Shown here: in pieces, positions 1-8,647 of the stretch | Layout of the letters: each line of letters begins with the position of its first letter | How positions within the stretch are numbered: position 1 is the stretch's first letter | Source: Oxalicibacterium faecigallinarum | GTDB taxonomy: Bacteria; Pseudomonadota; Gammaproteobacteria; Burkholderiales; Burkholderiaceae_D | Assembly: GCF_014635705.1 (NCBI RefSeq) | Contig: NZ_BMDI01000002.1 | Coordinates: forward strand, 372,001-436,000 | DNA length: 64,000 nt | Direction of reading: 5' to 3' | The notes under the pieces: generated by a model | Databases searched by the model: none | The model's input: only the letters and a program-made list of their open reading frames with translations | What the model was told of the DNA's origin: nothing | Translations under genes and position numbers: made by a program

Positions 1-47
1 GTGGCGGCGTCAGGTAAAATCCTGTTATTCCAATCTGAAATTCTACA

Positions 48-1427
48 ATGCATATCCACATTCTTGGCGTCTGCGGCACTTTCATGGGTGGGCTGGCCGT
101 ATTGGCAAAGGCCGCCGGCCATAAGGTCACCGGCTGCGATGCCAATGTCTACCCGCCGATGAGCACTCAGCTTGAGGTGCAAGGTATTGCGCTGATCGAA
201 GGTTTTGGCCCGGAGCAGATCGATCTCAAGCCCGATCTGTTTGTGATCGGCAATGTCGTCTCGCGCGGTAATCCCTTGATGGAGGAAATCCTCAATCGTG
301 GTCTGCCCTATGTATCCGGCCCGCAATGGATCGGCGAGCATATTCTGCAAGGCAAATGGGTGCTGGCTGTGGCGGGTACGCATGGCAAGACCACGACGTC
401 GTCCATGTTGGCATGGATACTGGAAGACGCCGGGTACGATCCCGGCTTTCTGATCGGTGGGGTGCCGATGAACTTTGGCATTTCAGCCCGCTTGTCTGGT
501 AGTGGCGCGCATTCCTCGTTCTTCGTCATTGAAGCTGATGAATACGACACAGCGTTTTTCGACAAACGCAGCAAGTTTGTGCATTACCGCGCCAAGACCG
601 CGATTTTGAATAATCTGGAATACGATCACGCCGATATCTTTCCCGATCTTAAGGCGATCGAAACCCAGTTCCATCATCTGGTGCGTACGGTTCCGGGTGT
701 CGGGCGCGTGATTGCCAATGCGCGTGAAGAAGCATTGCAGCGTGTTATGCAGCGTGGTTGCTGGAGCGAATGCGAATGGTTTGGCGGTGCAGCGCCGGAT
801 GGCTGGTCGCTGACGACCTACGAGGATGGTCGTTTCGATGTGTTGTTCAAGGGCGAAAAACAAGGCACTGTCGATTGGCAGTTGACGGGGGAGCACAATC
901 GCATGAATGCATTGGCTGCGATTGCTGCAGCTCGCCATGTCGGCGTGGTGCCGTCGCAGGCAATCAGCGCCCTCGATCGCTTTGAAAACGTAAAACGTCG
1001 CATGGAATTACGCGGCACGGTCAACGATATCGCAGTCTACGACGACTTTGCCCATCATCCGACGGCCATTGCCACTACCGTTGCCGGTTTGCGCAAGAAG
1101 GTCGGTGCAGCACGCATTCTCGCTGTGCTCGAACCGCGCTCCAACACCATGAAGCTTGGCACGATGAAGGATGCCTTGCCCGGCAGTCTGCTTGATGCCG
1201 ATCTGGTATTTGGTTATGGCGCGACTGGCGGTGGCAAAGATGCGCTGGGTTGGGATTTGTCAGCAGCACTGGCTCCGCTCGGTCAAAAGGCATCGGCATT
1301 CCATGATTTGCCTGCACTGGTGCAGGCGGTGACCTCACAGGCGCAGCCTGGTGATCATGTACTTGTGATGAGTAATGGTGGGTTTGGTGGCGTGCACCAG
1401 AAAATACTGGACGCCTTGCAATCATGA
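48..1427 (+). CDS. mpl: UDP-N-acetylmuramate:L-alanyl-gamma-D-glutamyl-meso-diaminopimelate ligase (Mpl)
   Basis: Cytoplasmic Mur-type ligase that joins the recycled tripeptide L-Ala-gamma-D-Glu-meso-DAP to UDP-MurNAc with ATP, returning cell-wall fragments to peptidoglycan synthesis. The 459-residue length is normal for the family. The N-terminus has the glycine-rich nucleotide fold (HILGVCGTFMGGLA). The ATP loop GTHGKTT is at residues 110-116, the central Mur signature (EADEYD) follows, and the C-terminal domain contains VYDDFAHHPTAI. The ATG at 48 starts exactly at the conserved MHIHILG. No strong Shine-Dalgarno sequence is visible and the promoter probably lies left of the window. The gene overlaps the next by four bases (ATGA), suggesting translational coupling. 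Confidence 0.95.
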   Translation: MHIHILGVCGTFMGGLAVLAKAAGHKVTGCDANVYPPMSTQLEVQGIALIEGFGPEQIDLKPDLFVIGNVVSRGNPLMEEILNRGLPYVSGPQWIGEHILQGKWVLAVAGTHGKTTTSSMLAWILEDAGYDPGFLIGGVPMNFGISARLSGSGAHSSFFVIEADEYDTAFFDKRSKFVHYRAKTAILNNLEYDHADIFPDLKAIETQFHHLVRTVPGVGRVIANAREEALQRVMQRGCWSECEWFGGAAPDGWSLTTYEDGRFDVLFKGEKQGTVDWQLTGEHNRMNALAAIAAARHVGVVPSQAISALDRFENVKRRMELRGTVNDIAVYDDFAHHPTAIATTVAGLRKKVGAARILAVLEPRSNTMKLGTMKDALPGSLLDADLVFGYGATGGGKDALGWDLSAALAPLGQKASAFHDLPALVQAVTSQAQPGDHVLVMSNGGFGGVHQKILDALQS

Positions 1428-2002
1428 TTCTGTATCTGCACGGCTTTCGTTCATCGCCGCAGTCGTTTAAAACCAGTTTGCTGGCTGAACGCATGCGTGC
1501 GCTTGGCAGAGATGACGAGTATTGCTGCCCCCAGTTGCCGCCTTCGCCACGCGAGGCGATCGAGCTGGCAATGGCTTCTGCCGAACAAGTCGATCCGGCC
1601 AGCTTGACGTTGATCGGTTCTTCGCTGGGCGGTTATTACGCAACCTGGATGGCGGAACGCCTGGGTTGTGCGGCTGTATTGCTGAATCCGGCCGTGCACG
1701 CTGCGCGCGATCTGGCATCGCAGGTGGGGGTGAAAACGCAATATCACTCCAATGAGCCATTTGAATTCAAGGCATCGTATATCGATGAACTGCAGGCGTT
1801 GGCAGTCGACCGCATCACACGTTCGGAACGCTACTTCCTGATCGCGGCAACAGGGGATGAATTGTTGGACTGGCGGGAAATGGTCGTACAGTTTGCCGGC
1901 GCCAAGCAGCGCATCATTCAGGGCAGCGATCACGGTCTCTCCGATTTTGCCGGTTATGCGGATGAGGTACTGGCGTTTTGTGGTGTAGGAGCGCGTGCGT
2001 GA
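1424..2002 (+). CDS. yqiA: YqiA-family esterase (UPF0227, alpha/beta hydrolase)
   Basis: Small alpha/beta hydrolase of 192 residues. The N-terminal strand and oxyanion region read LYLHGFRSSPQSFK, the nucleophile elbow is GSSLGGYYATW (residues about 65-75), and a late GSDHGLSDF supplies the probable catalytic His. This matches the YqiA esterases of proteobacteria, whose natural substrate is not settled. The ATG overlaps the mpl stop by four bases, and the stop overlaps the GTG start of the following ubiC-like gene, so the three are probably cotranscribed. Family assignment is secure; the physiological role is not known. Confidence 0.88.
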   Translation: MILYLHGFRSSPQSFKTSLLAERMRALGRDDEYCCPQLPPSPREAIELAMASAEQVDPASLTLIGSSLGGYYATWMAERLGCAAVLLNPAVHAARDLASQVGVKTQYHSNEPFEFKASYIDELQALAVDRITRSERYFLIAATGDELLDWREMVVQFAGAKQRIIQGSDHGLSDFAGYADEVLAFCGVGARA

Positions 2003-2565
2003 CGAAACAGGCTGGTTCATCTGCCCGCTGGACGTCCAATATCAATCATGTCAACGCCTCCCCGGCGATGCAGGCATGGCTGACGGATCAGATGTCACTG
2101 ACGGTCAAGCTGATGCAGCGTTGCGAACGGTTTCGCGTACAGCGTCTGATGCAAGGCAATGCGCGTGTTTTGCGTGATGAAGTGCAGGCGATTGATTTGC
2201 CACGCCGGGTTGCGGTTCAACAGCGCGAGGTGTTGTTGCGCTGTGACGAGCAACCGGTCGTTTATGCGCATACGGTCGTGCCGTTGACTGCCACCGCATC
2301 GGACTGGCCGTTTTTCGGCAGATTGGGCGAGCGTTCACTCGGCACCACATTGTTTGGTGATCCGCGTGTGCAACGCGGCGTGCTGGAATATGCCCGATTG
2401 CGTGTTTGTCACCCGCTCATGCGGCGCGCGGCGCAGGCATTAGACGTCGATATTGCGATGCCGCTCTTTGCGCGTCGTTGTCTGTATCGACGTCGGCAAG
2501 GATTGCTGCTGGTGACAGAGATTTTTTTACCGGCGCTTGATCGCATTGGACCGGCGCGCGAATGA
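1999..2565 (+). CDS. ubiC: Chorismate lyase (UbiC)
   Basis: Converts chorismate to 4-hydroxybenzoate and pyruvate, the first committed step of ubiquinone synthesis. The 188-residue product shows family landmarks in order: WLTDQMSLT near the N-terminus, the strand VLLRCDEQPVVYAHTVVP, the loop FFGRLGERSLGTTLFGDPRV, and the C-terminal RRCLYRRRQ and LVTEIFLPAL. The GTG at 1999 overlaps the preceding TGA (GTGA). A longer reading from TTG 1978 is possible but would run deeper into the upstream gene. The protein is slightly longer than the E. coli enzyme (165 residues). Confidence 0.88.
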   Translation: MTKQAGSSARWTSNINHVNASPAMQAWLTDQMSLTVKLMQRCERFRVQRLMQGNARVLRDEVQAIDLPRRVAVQQREVLLRCDEQPVVYAHTVVPLTATASDWPFFGRLGERSLGTTLFGDPRVQRGVLEYARLRVCHPLMRRAAQALDVDIAMPLFARRCLYRRRQGLLLVTEIFLPALDRIGPARE

Positions 2566-2666
2566 ACAGCACGTAGCAGACAGGAAGAATACCAACCGGC
2601 GATGCTGCCGGTAGCAACAAGTCATGCGATGTATCGCCACTGACGTAACCATGAGCAAGTGTTTCA

Positions 2667-4694
2667 ATGAATTTATTTTTTGACGAGTCCGGGGATTTCA
2701 AGGCGGGCGTTTCGATGGCGCAACAGGGCGAGGCCTATCAGGTCGAGATGCCTTCCGGCAAACGTGCGAAAGTGCGGGCCAAGGATGTGTTGCTGCAGTT
2801 TGCTTCACCCTCGCCTGCCGAATTCATGACGGAGGCGCAGGCGATTGCGGCTGATATCGATCTGGATTTTCTGTGGGAAGTCGCAGGACAGGAAGAGTTC
2901 GGTTTTGCCGAATTGGGAACGGAATACTTCGGTCACGATCCCAAGCCGCATGAGGCCGCGGGTCTGATCATGCGCATGCATGCAGCGCCAATCTATTTTC
3001 AGAAAAAGGGCAAAGGACGTTACAAGGCTGCGCCCGAAACGGCGTTGAAAGCAGCGTTGGCCGGTATCGAAAGGAAGCGTCAGCAAGGCTTGATTCAGGC
3101 GCAGTATGTCGAGGAATTGAAAGCAAACAGGCTGCCGGATGCGATGCGAAATATCGTGCATCAGTTGCTGTTCAAACCGGACAAGAACACCATCGAATAC
3201 AAGGCACTGGATGCTGCTTGCAACGAGTTGCAAATTGCGCCACAGCGATTGATGCTGGCTGCCGGCGGTATTGCGTCGGCCAAGGAACTGCATTTTTCCA
3301 AGTTCCTGTTTGAATCCTTTCCAAAAGGGATTGGGTTTCCGGCAATTCAGATTCCAAGCTTGCCCGAGTTGCCGGTCGCCGACGTGCAGGCTTTTTCCAT
3401 CGATGATGTGACGACGACAGAGATTGATGATGCAATGTCGGTGACACGTCTGCCGGATGGCAAAGTCAAGGTCGGTATTCACATTGCCGCACCGGGGCTG
3501 GGCATCAAACGGGATGACGCGCTTGATGCGATTGCGCGCCAGCGTCTGTCCACAGTCTATATGCCAGGCGACAAGATCACGATGTTGCCGGATGAACTGG
3601 TTGATGCGTTTACGCTGGCCGAAGGCAAGGTGTGTCCTGCTTTGTCACTCTATGCGACGGTTGACACGAGTGACTGGTCCGTCTTGTCTACCGAGACCCG
3701 TGCGGAAGGTGTGCCGATCGCCGCCAATCTGCGTCACAACGACCTCGATGGGCTGGTGACGGAAGAAAATCTGGCGGCCAATGCCGGTGACTATCCGCAC
3801 AAGGATGACTTGTCCTTGCTCTGGCAATGGGTGCAGGTGCTGGAAAAAGCCCGTATGCTCAAACGCGAGGCATTCGGCTTGCGGCCGGAGCAGAACAATC
3901 GGGTCGACTTCAACTTCTATGTGGAAGACGATGTGGTGTCGATCCAGCGCCGCAAACGGGGTGCGCCGCTCGACAAGATCGTGGCGGAACTCATGATTTT
4001 CGCCAACAGCACGTGGGGGAAATTCCTGCACGATCATGGCGTGCCAGGCATCTATCGCAGTCAGGGAATGGGGCATGGCTGGGCCGCCAAGATGCAGGTG
4101 AAGATGGTGACGCATGCTGCGCCGCATCAGGGCTTGGGTGTGGATCAGTACGCATGGAGTACTTCACCGTTGCGTCGTTACACCGACCTCGTTAACCAAT
4201 GGCAGATTCTGGCCTGTGCCGAGCATGGCGTGACCGCGCCGCTGGCAGCACCCTTCAAGCAACGCGATGCGGATTTGTTTGCCATCGTGTCGGCCTTTGA
4301 TGCTGCGTATAGCGCCTATGCTTCGTTCCAGAGTGATATGGAACGGTACTGGTGCCTGCGATGGCTTGGACAGGAAAAAGGTGATGCCCCGACCATGCAG
4401 GTCGATGCCGTTGTCCTGAAAGATGAAATCGTTCGTCTGACGGATATCCCGCTGGTGATTCGTCTGCCCGGTATGCCGCAGGCAGCACGTGGCGCGCAGG
4501 TGCGGCTGGATTTGCTGCGCTGGGATGAAGTCGATTTGTCAGTGGAAGCACGCGTGCTCGAAATCCAGCAGGCGAACAGCGCAGACGCTGTAGAAGAGCT
4601 GGACGAAGAGATGCAGGAAGATTTGCTGGAAGCCGATGCTGAACCGGTACCGGATGATGTCGCAGGGCCGGTCGCTGATGCAACAGACAAATAA
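2667..4694 (+). CDS. rnb: RNase II/R-family 3'-5' exoribonuclease (RNB domain)
   Basis: Processive 3'-5' exoribonuclease of the RNB family, 675 residues, cytoplasmic. The catalytic magnesium cluster reads DDVTTTEIDDAMS at residues 246-258. D246, D254 and D255 align with E. coli RNase II D201, D209 and D210, but residue 252 is Glu where E. coli RNase II and RNase R have Asp. The later RNB signature SPLRRYTDLVNQW is present. The start MNLFFDESGDFKAG resembles Burkholderiales homologues, which favours ATG 2667 over the internal ATG 2715, although the ribosome-binding site is weak. The tail is acidic (rich in Glu and Asp from about residue 640). It follows ubiC after about 100 bases. Confidence 0.9.
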   Translation: MNLFFDESGDFKAGVSMAQQGEAYQVEMPSGKRAKVRAKDVLLQFASPSPAEFMTEAQAIAADIDLDFLWEVAGQEEFGFAELGTEYFGHDPKPHEAAGLIMRMHAAPIYFQKKGKGRYKAAPETALKAALAGIERKRQQGLIQAQYVEELKANRLPDAMRNIVHQLLFKPDKNTIEYKALDAACNELQIAPQRLMLAAGGIASAKELHFSKFLFESFPKGIGFPAIQIPSLPELPVADVQAFSIDDVTTTEIDDAMSVTRLPDGKVKVGIHIAAPGLGIKRDDALDAIARQRLSTVYMPGDKITMLPDELVDAFTLAEGKVCPALSLYATVDTSDWSVLSTETRAEGVPIAANLRHNDLDGLVTEENLAANAGDYPHKDDLSLLWQWVQVLEKARMLKREAFGLRPEQNNRVDFNFYVEDDVVSIQRRKRGAPLDKIVAELMIFANSTWGKFLHDHGVPGIYRSQGMGHGWAAKMQVKMVTHAAPHQGLGVDQYAWSTSPLRRYTDLVNQWQILACAEHGVTAPLAAPFKQRDADLFAIVSAFDAAYSAYASFQSDMERYWCLRWLGQEKGDAPTMQVDAVVLKDEIVRLTDIPLVIRLPGMPQAARGAQVRLDLLRWDEVDLSVEARVLEIQQANSADAVEELDEEMQEDLLEADAEPVPDDVAGPVADATDK

Positions 4695-4776
4695 ATGTCT
4701 TGCCGTGTTTCGTTCATGGCAATGCGTTTGACTTAAAATCAACCGATTCGTCTCAACCCTTCCGATTATCGGCCGC

Positions 4777-5664
4777 GTGAAACTGTTCACCAAGAATCGT
4801 ACGCTCTCCATCGCCATTACTGTTTCAGTGATGGCGCATGCGGCGTTGCTGACAGTGCGCTTTGTCGCGCCAGAAGCGTTCAAGTTTCAGCCGACGGATC
4901 CTGGGCTGGAAGTTATTCTGGTCAATGCTAAACATGATCGTGCACCGTTGAAGGCCGATGCATTGGCACAGGCAAATCTGGATGGTGGCGGCAACCATGC
5001 AGAAGGCCGTGCCAAATCGCCTCTGCCGGATTTGCGACAAAGTGCGGATGGCGACAGTACCAAGGCATCGCGTCGCAAGATCGAAGAACTGGAGCGGCAG
5101 CAGCAGCAATTGCTGGCGCAGATGCAAAGCAAGCAAAATGTCCGCACGCAGAAAACGACCGACGTCGAACCGGTAAAAGAATTGCCGCAGCCGAGAGCAA
5201 CGGACATGCTGGATAGCGCACGCGCACTGTTGCGTCGCGAGGCGGAAATCGCCCGCAGTATTGAGGATTACAACAAGCGACCGAAGAAGACGCAGGTTAC
5301 GCCAAGCACGCAAGAAGTGGGTTACGCCGCCTATTACAAGGCGTTGCAAACCAAAATCGAAAACATCGGTACGTTGAATTTTCCGCAAAAGGATGGTCGC
5401 AAACTGTATGGCCAAATGGTGGTCTACATTCCGATCTTTCAGGATGGTACGTTGTATATGAAAGAGGGCGGGCCGCGTATCGAGCGTTCATCCGGCAATC
5501 CTGATCTGGATGCGGCGGCACTGGCGATTGTGCGACGTGCGGCGCCTTTCCCGCGCTTTCCGGAAAACATGCGCTCGACGAGTCGCGACGACGTGTGGGA
5601 AATCATCACGCGCTTCAATTTCACACGCGATGATTCGCTGCAGACAGAAACCAGAGGAAACTGA
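4777..5664 (+). CDS. TonB-like energy transducer (periplasmic C-terminal domain)
   Basis: 295 residues starting at a GTG. An N-terminal signal anchor (about residues 10-30) is followed by a coiled-coil stretch rich in Gln and Lys (KIEELERQQQQLLAQMQSK, about residues 98-116). The C-terminal domain of about 100 residues has the TonB features YMKEGGPRIERSSGNPDLDAAAL and RAAPFPRFP. TonB-family proteins couple the inner-membrane proton motive force to outer-membrane transporters. No ExbB/ExbD genes are nearby, so the partner is unknown, and an envelope role tied to the adjacent mtgA is possible. The aroE start lies only a few bases downstream, suggesting an operon. Confidence 0.75.
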   Translation: MKLFTKNRTLSIAITVSVMAHAALLTVRFVAPEAFKFQPTDPGLEVILVNAKHDRAPLKADALAQANLDGGGNHAEGRAKSPLPDLRQSADGDSTKASRRKIEELERQQQQLLAQMQSKQNVRTQKTTDVEPVKELPQPRATDMLDSARALLRREAEIARSIEDYNKRPKKTQVTPSTQEVGYAAYYKALQTKIENIGTLNFPQKDGRKLYGQMVVYIPIFQDGTLYMKEGGPRIERSSGNPDLDAAALAIVRRAAPFPRFPENMRSTSRDDVWEIITRFNFTRDDSLQTETRGN

Positions 5665-5670
5665 TTGATC

Positions 5671-6501
5671 ATGCACGATAAGCAGTTTGATCGTTATGCG
5701 GTGATCGGTAATCCGATTGCACACAGCAAGTCACCCGATATCCACGCGCGCTTCGCACAGCAGACCGCGCAGCAACTGACTTATGAACGTCTGCTCGCTC
5801 CGCTGGATGGATTTGTCGAAACCGTGCAGACCTTTATCGCGAATGGCGGAAAAGGCTTGAATGTCACCGTGCCGTTTAAGCTGGAAGCGCATGCATTGGC
5901 AACCAGCCTGACCGAACGGGCCAAAGCCGCAGGCGCGGTGAATACGCTGATGTTCCGCGGTGACCAGATCATTGGCGACAACACCGATGGCGTCGGTCTG
6001 GTACAGGATATTGTGAAGAACGCGCATGTACCTGTGACGGGTAAATCGGTTTTGCTGCTTGGTGCAGGCGGCGCTGCACGTGGCGTCATTCTGCCTTTGC
6101 TGGAGCAACGGCCGGCCAGTTTGGTGCTGGCCAATCGCACCGTGTCCAAGGCAGAAGAGCTGGCCGCACAATTCGGTACGGGCAAGGATATCGAGGTCAG
6201 CAGTTTCGAAGCGCTGCATACGCCGTTCGATATCGTGATCAATGCAACGGCAGCTAGCCTGACGGCTGATGTGCCACCGATTGCGCCGGCAGTGTTTGCG
6301 CCGCATACCCTGGCGTACGACATGATGTATGGTGCCGCGCCGACCAGTTTTATGCAATTCGCAGCGCAGCAGGGTGCGCAGACACGTGACGGGTTGGGCA
6401 TGCTGGTAGAGCAGGCTGCCGAATCCTTCTTTCAATGGCGACAGGTCAGACCGCTGACGGATGCTGTGTATGCGGCATTGCGTTCGCAGTTGTCGTCCTG
6501 A
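5671..6501 (+). CDS. aroE: Shikimate dehydrogenase (AroE)
   Basis: NADPH-dependent reduction of 3-dehydroshikimate to shikimate in aromatic amino-acid synthesis. Family motifs are clear: [17 protein letters not shown] at the N-terminus (shikimate-binding Ser residues), NVTVPFK (catalytic Lys), the NADP loop [22 protein letters not shown], and the C-terminal [14 protein letters not shown]. The length of 276 residues is normal. AGAGGA at 5653-5658 stands 12 bases before ATG 5671 but only 6 before an in-frame TTG at 5665, so a two-residue longer start is possible. Confidence 0.95.
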   Translation: MHDKQFDRYAVIGNPIAHSKSPDIHARFAQQTAQQLTYERLLAPLDGFVETVQTFIANGGKGLNVTVPFKLEAHALATSLTERAKAAGAVNTLMFRGDQIIGDNTDGVGLVQDIVKNAHVPVTGKSVLLLGAGGAARGVILPLLEQRPASLVLANRTVSKAEELAAQFGTGKDIEVSSFEALHTPFDIVINATAASLTADVPPIAPAVFAPHTLAYDMMYGAAPTSFMQFAAQQGAQTRDGLGMLVEQAAESFFQWRQVRPLTDAVYAALRSQLSS

Positions 6502-6529
6502 TCGTTTTCAGACGCCGGATCAGAATCCC

Positions 6530-7228
6530 ATGAAGAAAAAAATGCGCAAGCTGCTGCTCTGGCTGATCGCGGCACCGTTTCTTCTGATCTTGCTCTTGCA
6601 GCTTTATTTTTTCCTGCAGATTGGCTGGTGGACGTATTTCAATCCGTCATCGACCAGTTTCATGCGGCATCAACTGTCGATCATGCAGGAAAAAAATCCG
6701 AAGGCACAGCTCAAGCATACCTGGGTGCCTTACAACCGTATCTCCAATCATCTCAAGCGCGCCATTATTGCGTCGGAAGATTCCAATTTTTCCGGTCACG
6801 AAGGTGTGGATTGGGTGGCAATGCAAAAGGCCTACGAGAAAAACCTGAAAAAGGGCAAGGTCGTTGCAGGCGGTTCGACGATCACGCAGCAACTGGCGAA
6901 GAACCTCTTCCTGTCCGGGGAGCGCAGCTACATCCGCAAAGGGCAGGAAGTGGTCATTACCTACATGCTTGAGTTCTGGATGGATAAGGAACGCATCTTC
7001 GAGATCTATCTCAATTCGGTCGAGTGGGGTGTGGGTGTGTTTGGCGCAGAGGCGGCATCGCGTCACTACTACGGCACATCGGCTGCCTCGCTCAGTGCCT
7101 ATCAGGCAGCACGCCTTGCGGTCATGTTGCCGAACCCGCGTTTTTACGACGTCAATCGTGGGTCCGGCTATCTGGCGCGTCGTACGGACTTGATCCTGCG
7201 GCGTATGAATTCTGCGGCACTTCCCTGA
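6530..7228 (+). CDS. mtgA: Monofunctional biosynthetic peptidoglycan transglycosylase (MtgA)
   Basis: GT51 glycosyltransferase that polymerises lipid II into glycan strands without a transpeptidase domain. The 232 residues carry one N-terminal membrane anchor (about residues 7-30). The catalytic region [17 protein letters not shown] has the glutamate at residue 83, and [16 protein letters not shown] is at 114-129. The ATG at 6530 is preferred over an upstream alternative overlapping aroE, because [12 protein letters not shown] forms the expected cationic start of a signal anchor. It closes the gene run that began with mpl. Confidence 0.94.
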   Translation: MKKKMRKLLLWLIAAPFLLILLLQLYFFLQIGWWTYFNPSSTSFMRHQLSIMQEKNPKAQLKHTWVPYNRISNHLKRAIIASEDSNFSGHEGVDWVAMQKAYEKNLKKGKVVAGGSTITQQLAKNLFLSGERSYIRKGQEVVITYMLEFWMDKERIFEIYLNSVEWGVGVFGAEAASRHYYGTSAASLSAYQAARLAVMLPNPRFYDVNRGSGYLARRTDLILRRMNSAALP

Positions 7229-7611
7229 CTTTTCGCTGTCTGATTGCTGGCTTCATCAAGTGGTCATGATGTTCTTTTAGACTGGCTTGCAGAACGCGGA
7301 CAACAAACTTGTGATCTACCACGTAATCGGCTTGCGAGCCGTTGGACTTATCAGTACACTTGCGCTGTTTTCGTTTTTGGAGACCCGTCTTGGGTAGTCC
7401 TTATTTAGGTTGCCGACTGTCGCATGATGGTCAATCCCGCGAGATCGTGCTGTAACGCTTCTGTTTGAGCGCCTCTCGCCGGATATGGTGGGAGGTCGCG
7501 TCCTGGCTGTTTGTCCGGCCGTGTCCCCTTTAAAAATTTGTTGCCTGCAGACGTCGGCGCACTGCAGGCTTTGCCGTTTTTATCCTCGTGATATGCGGCT
7601 TGGGAGCGCTT
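7229..7611. other. Intergenic region with candidate corA leader
   Basis: About 380 bases without a convincing gene on either strand. The only structured element seen is the inverted repeat at 7543-7569, just before corA. No tRNA, known riboswitch core or strong promoter pair was recognised by eye. Confidence 0.5.
7543..7569 (+). promoter_or_regulatory. Hairpin in the corA leader
   Basis: A perfect 8-bp stem, GCCTGCAG (7543-7550) and CTGCAGGC (7562-7569), with an 11-base loop. It is followed by a broken T-rich stretch (TTTGCCGTTTTT) and lies about 40 bases before the corA start. It could be a weak terminator or attenuator. A regulatory role in magnesium response is only inference. Confidence 0.4.
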
Positions 7612-8577
7612 ATGATCAATGTGTTTGTATTGCAAAATGGCCGGCTGAATCAGGTCAATATCGAGACGCGCGCCGACCTGATGAATACGACGCCGGTCTG
7701 GGTCGATTTGCGCGATCCGACAGAGGAAGAGCGTTTCTGGGTCAAGAGCATTTACGGTGTGACCCTGCCGGACGAGGACGAGGTTAAAGACATTGAGGCT
7801 TCGGCCCGGTATTACGAAGAAGACAACGGCGACCTGCATCTGCGTACCGACTTCCTGATCGAGGAAGACGATGGGCCATCCCGTATCACTACCGTCGCTT
7901 TCATTCTTGCCAAGAATATTTTGTTCGCTGTCCATTCTGAAGATTTGCCAATCTTCCGGCTGGTGCGTATGCGCGCGCGCTCACGCCCTGGCTCGATTAC
8001 CGACTACAAGGACGTGTTGCTCGATTTGTATGCGACCGACGCGGAGTATTCCGCCGATATTCTCGAAGGTGTGTATCAGACGCTGGAAGACGTCAGCCGC
8101 AGCGTGTTGCAGGAAGAACTGAGCGATGAAGACGCGGCCGGTGTACTGAACTCGATCGCGCGCGAGGAAGATTTGAACGGTCGTATCCGGCGCAATATGA
8201 TGGATACGCGCCGTGCGGTCAGCTTTCTGATGCGTGGTCGTCTGCTGAATTCCGAGCAATTTGAAGAAGCGCGCCAGATCATGCGCGATATTGAATCGCT
8301 GGATGGTCACACGGCTTTCCTGTTCGATAAGATCAACTTCTTGATGGATGCGACCGTTGGTTTCATTAACATTAACCAGAACAAGATCATCAAGATCTTC
8401 TCGGTGGCATCGGTTGCTTTCCTCCCGCCAACGCTGATTGCCAGCATTTACGGGATGAACTTCAAGGTATTGCCAGAGCTCGACTGGACGTTTGGCTATC
8501 CGCTGGCAATTCTGTTGATGATTGCTTCTGCCGTCACGCCGTTCTGGTATTTCCGTCGTCGCGGCTGGCTGAAGTAA
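7612..8577 (+). CDS. corA: CorA magnesium/cobalt transporter
   Basis: Inner-membrane Mg2+/Co2+ channel of the CorA family, 321 residues. An acidic cytoplasmic N-terminal domain (WVDLRDPTEEERFWV) leads to a long helical region and two C-terminal transmembrane segments. The selectivity signature YGMNF is at residues 280-284, directly after the first membrane helix (FSVASVAFLPPTLIASI). The C-terminus is basic (YFRRRGWLK), as expected on the cytoplasmic side. ATG 7612 follows a GGGAG ribosome-binding site. It is a single-gene unit ended by the hairpin at 8596-8632. Confidence 0.95.
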   Translation: MINVFVLQNGRLNQVNIETRADLMNTTPVWVDLRDPTEEERFWVKSIYGVTLPDEDEVKDIEASARYYEEDNGDLHLRTDFLIEEDDGPSRITTVAFILAKNILFAVHSEDLPIFRLVRMRARSRPGSITDYKDVLLDLYATDAEYSADILEGVYQTLEDVSRSVLQEELSDEDAAGVLNSIAREEDLNGRIRRNMMDTRRAVSFLMRGRLLNSEQFEEARQIMRDIESLDGHTAFLFDKINFLMDATVGFININQNKIIKIFSVASVAFLPPTLIASIYGMNFKVLPELDWTFGYPLAILLMIASAVTPFWYFRRRGWLK

Positions 8578-8595
8578 GACACCCCTTGCAATATG

Positions 8596-8632
8596 AAAAA
8601 GCCTGCCGAGCGCATGATCGGCAGGCTTTTTT
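8596..8632. terminator. Bidirectional terminator between corA and hemL
   Basis: The stem GCCTGCCG (8601-8608) pairs with CGGCAGGC (8619-8626). It is preceded by five A and followed by six T, so it can act on both strands between the convergent corA and hemL genes. Confidence 0.9.
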
Positions 8633-8647
8633 GTTGGGTGGCCTGGA

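Noticed and set aside
2595..2612. Inverted repeat ACCGGC/GCCGGT between ubiC and rnb as a terminator
   Set aside because: The stem is only six base pairs and no T run follows, so it was not listed as a feature.
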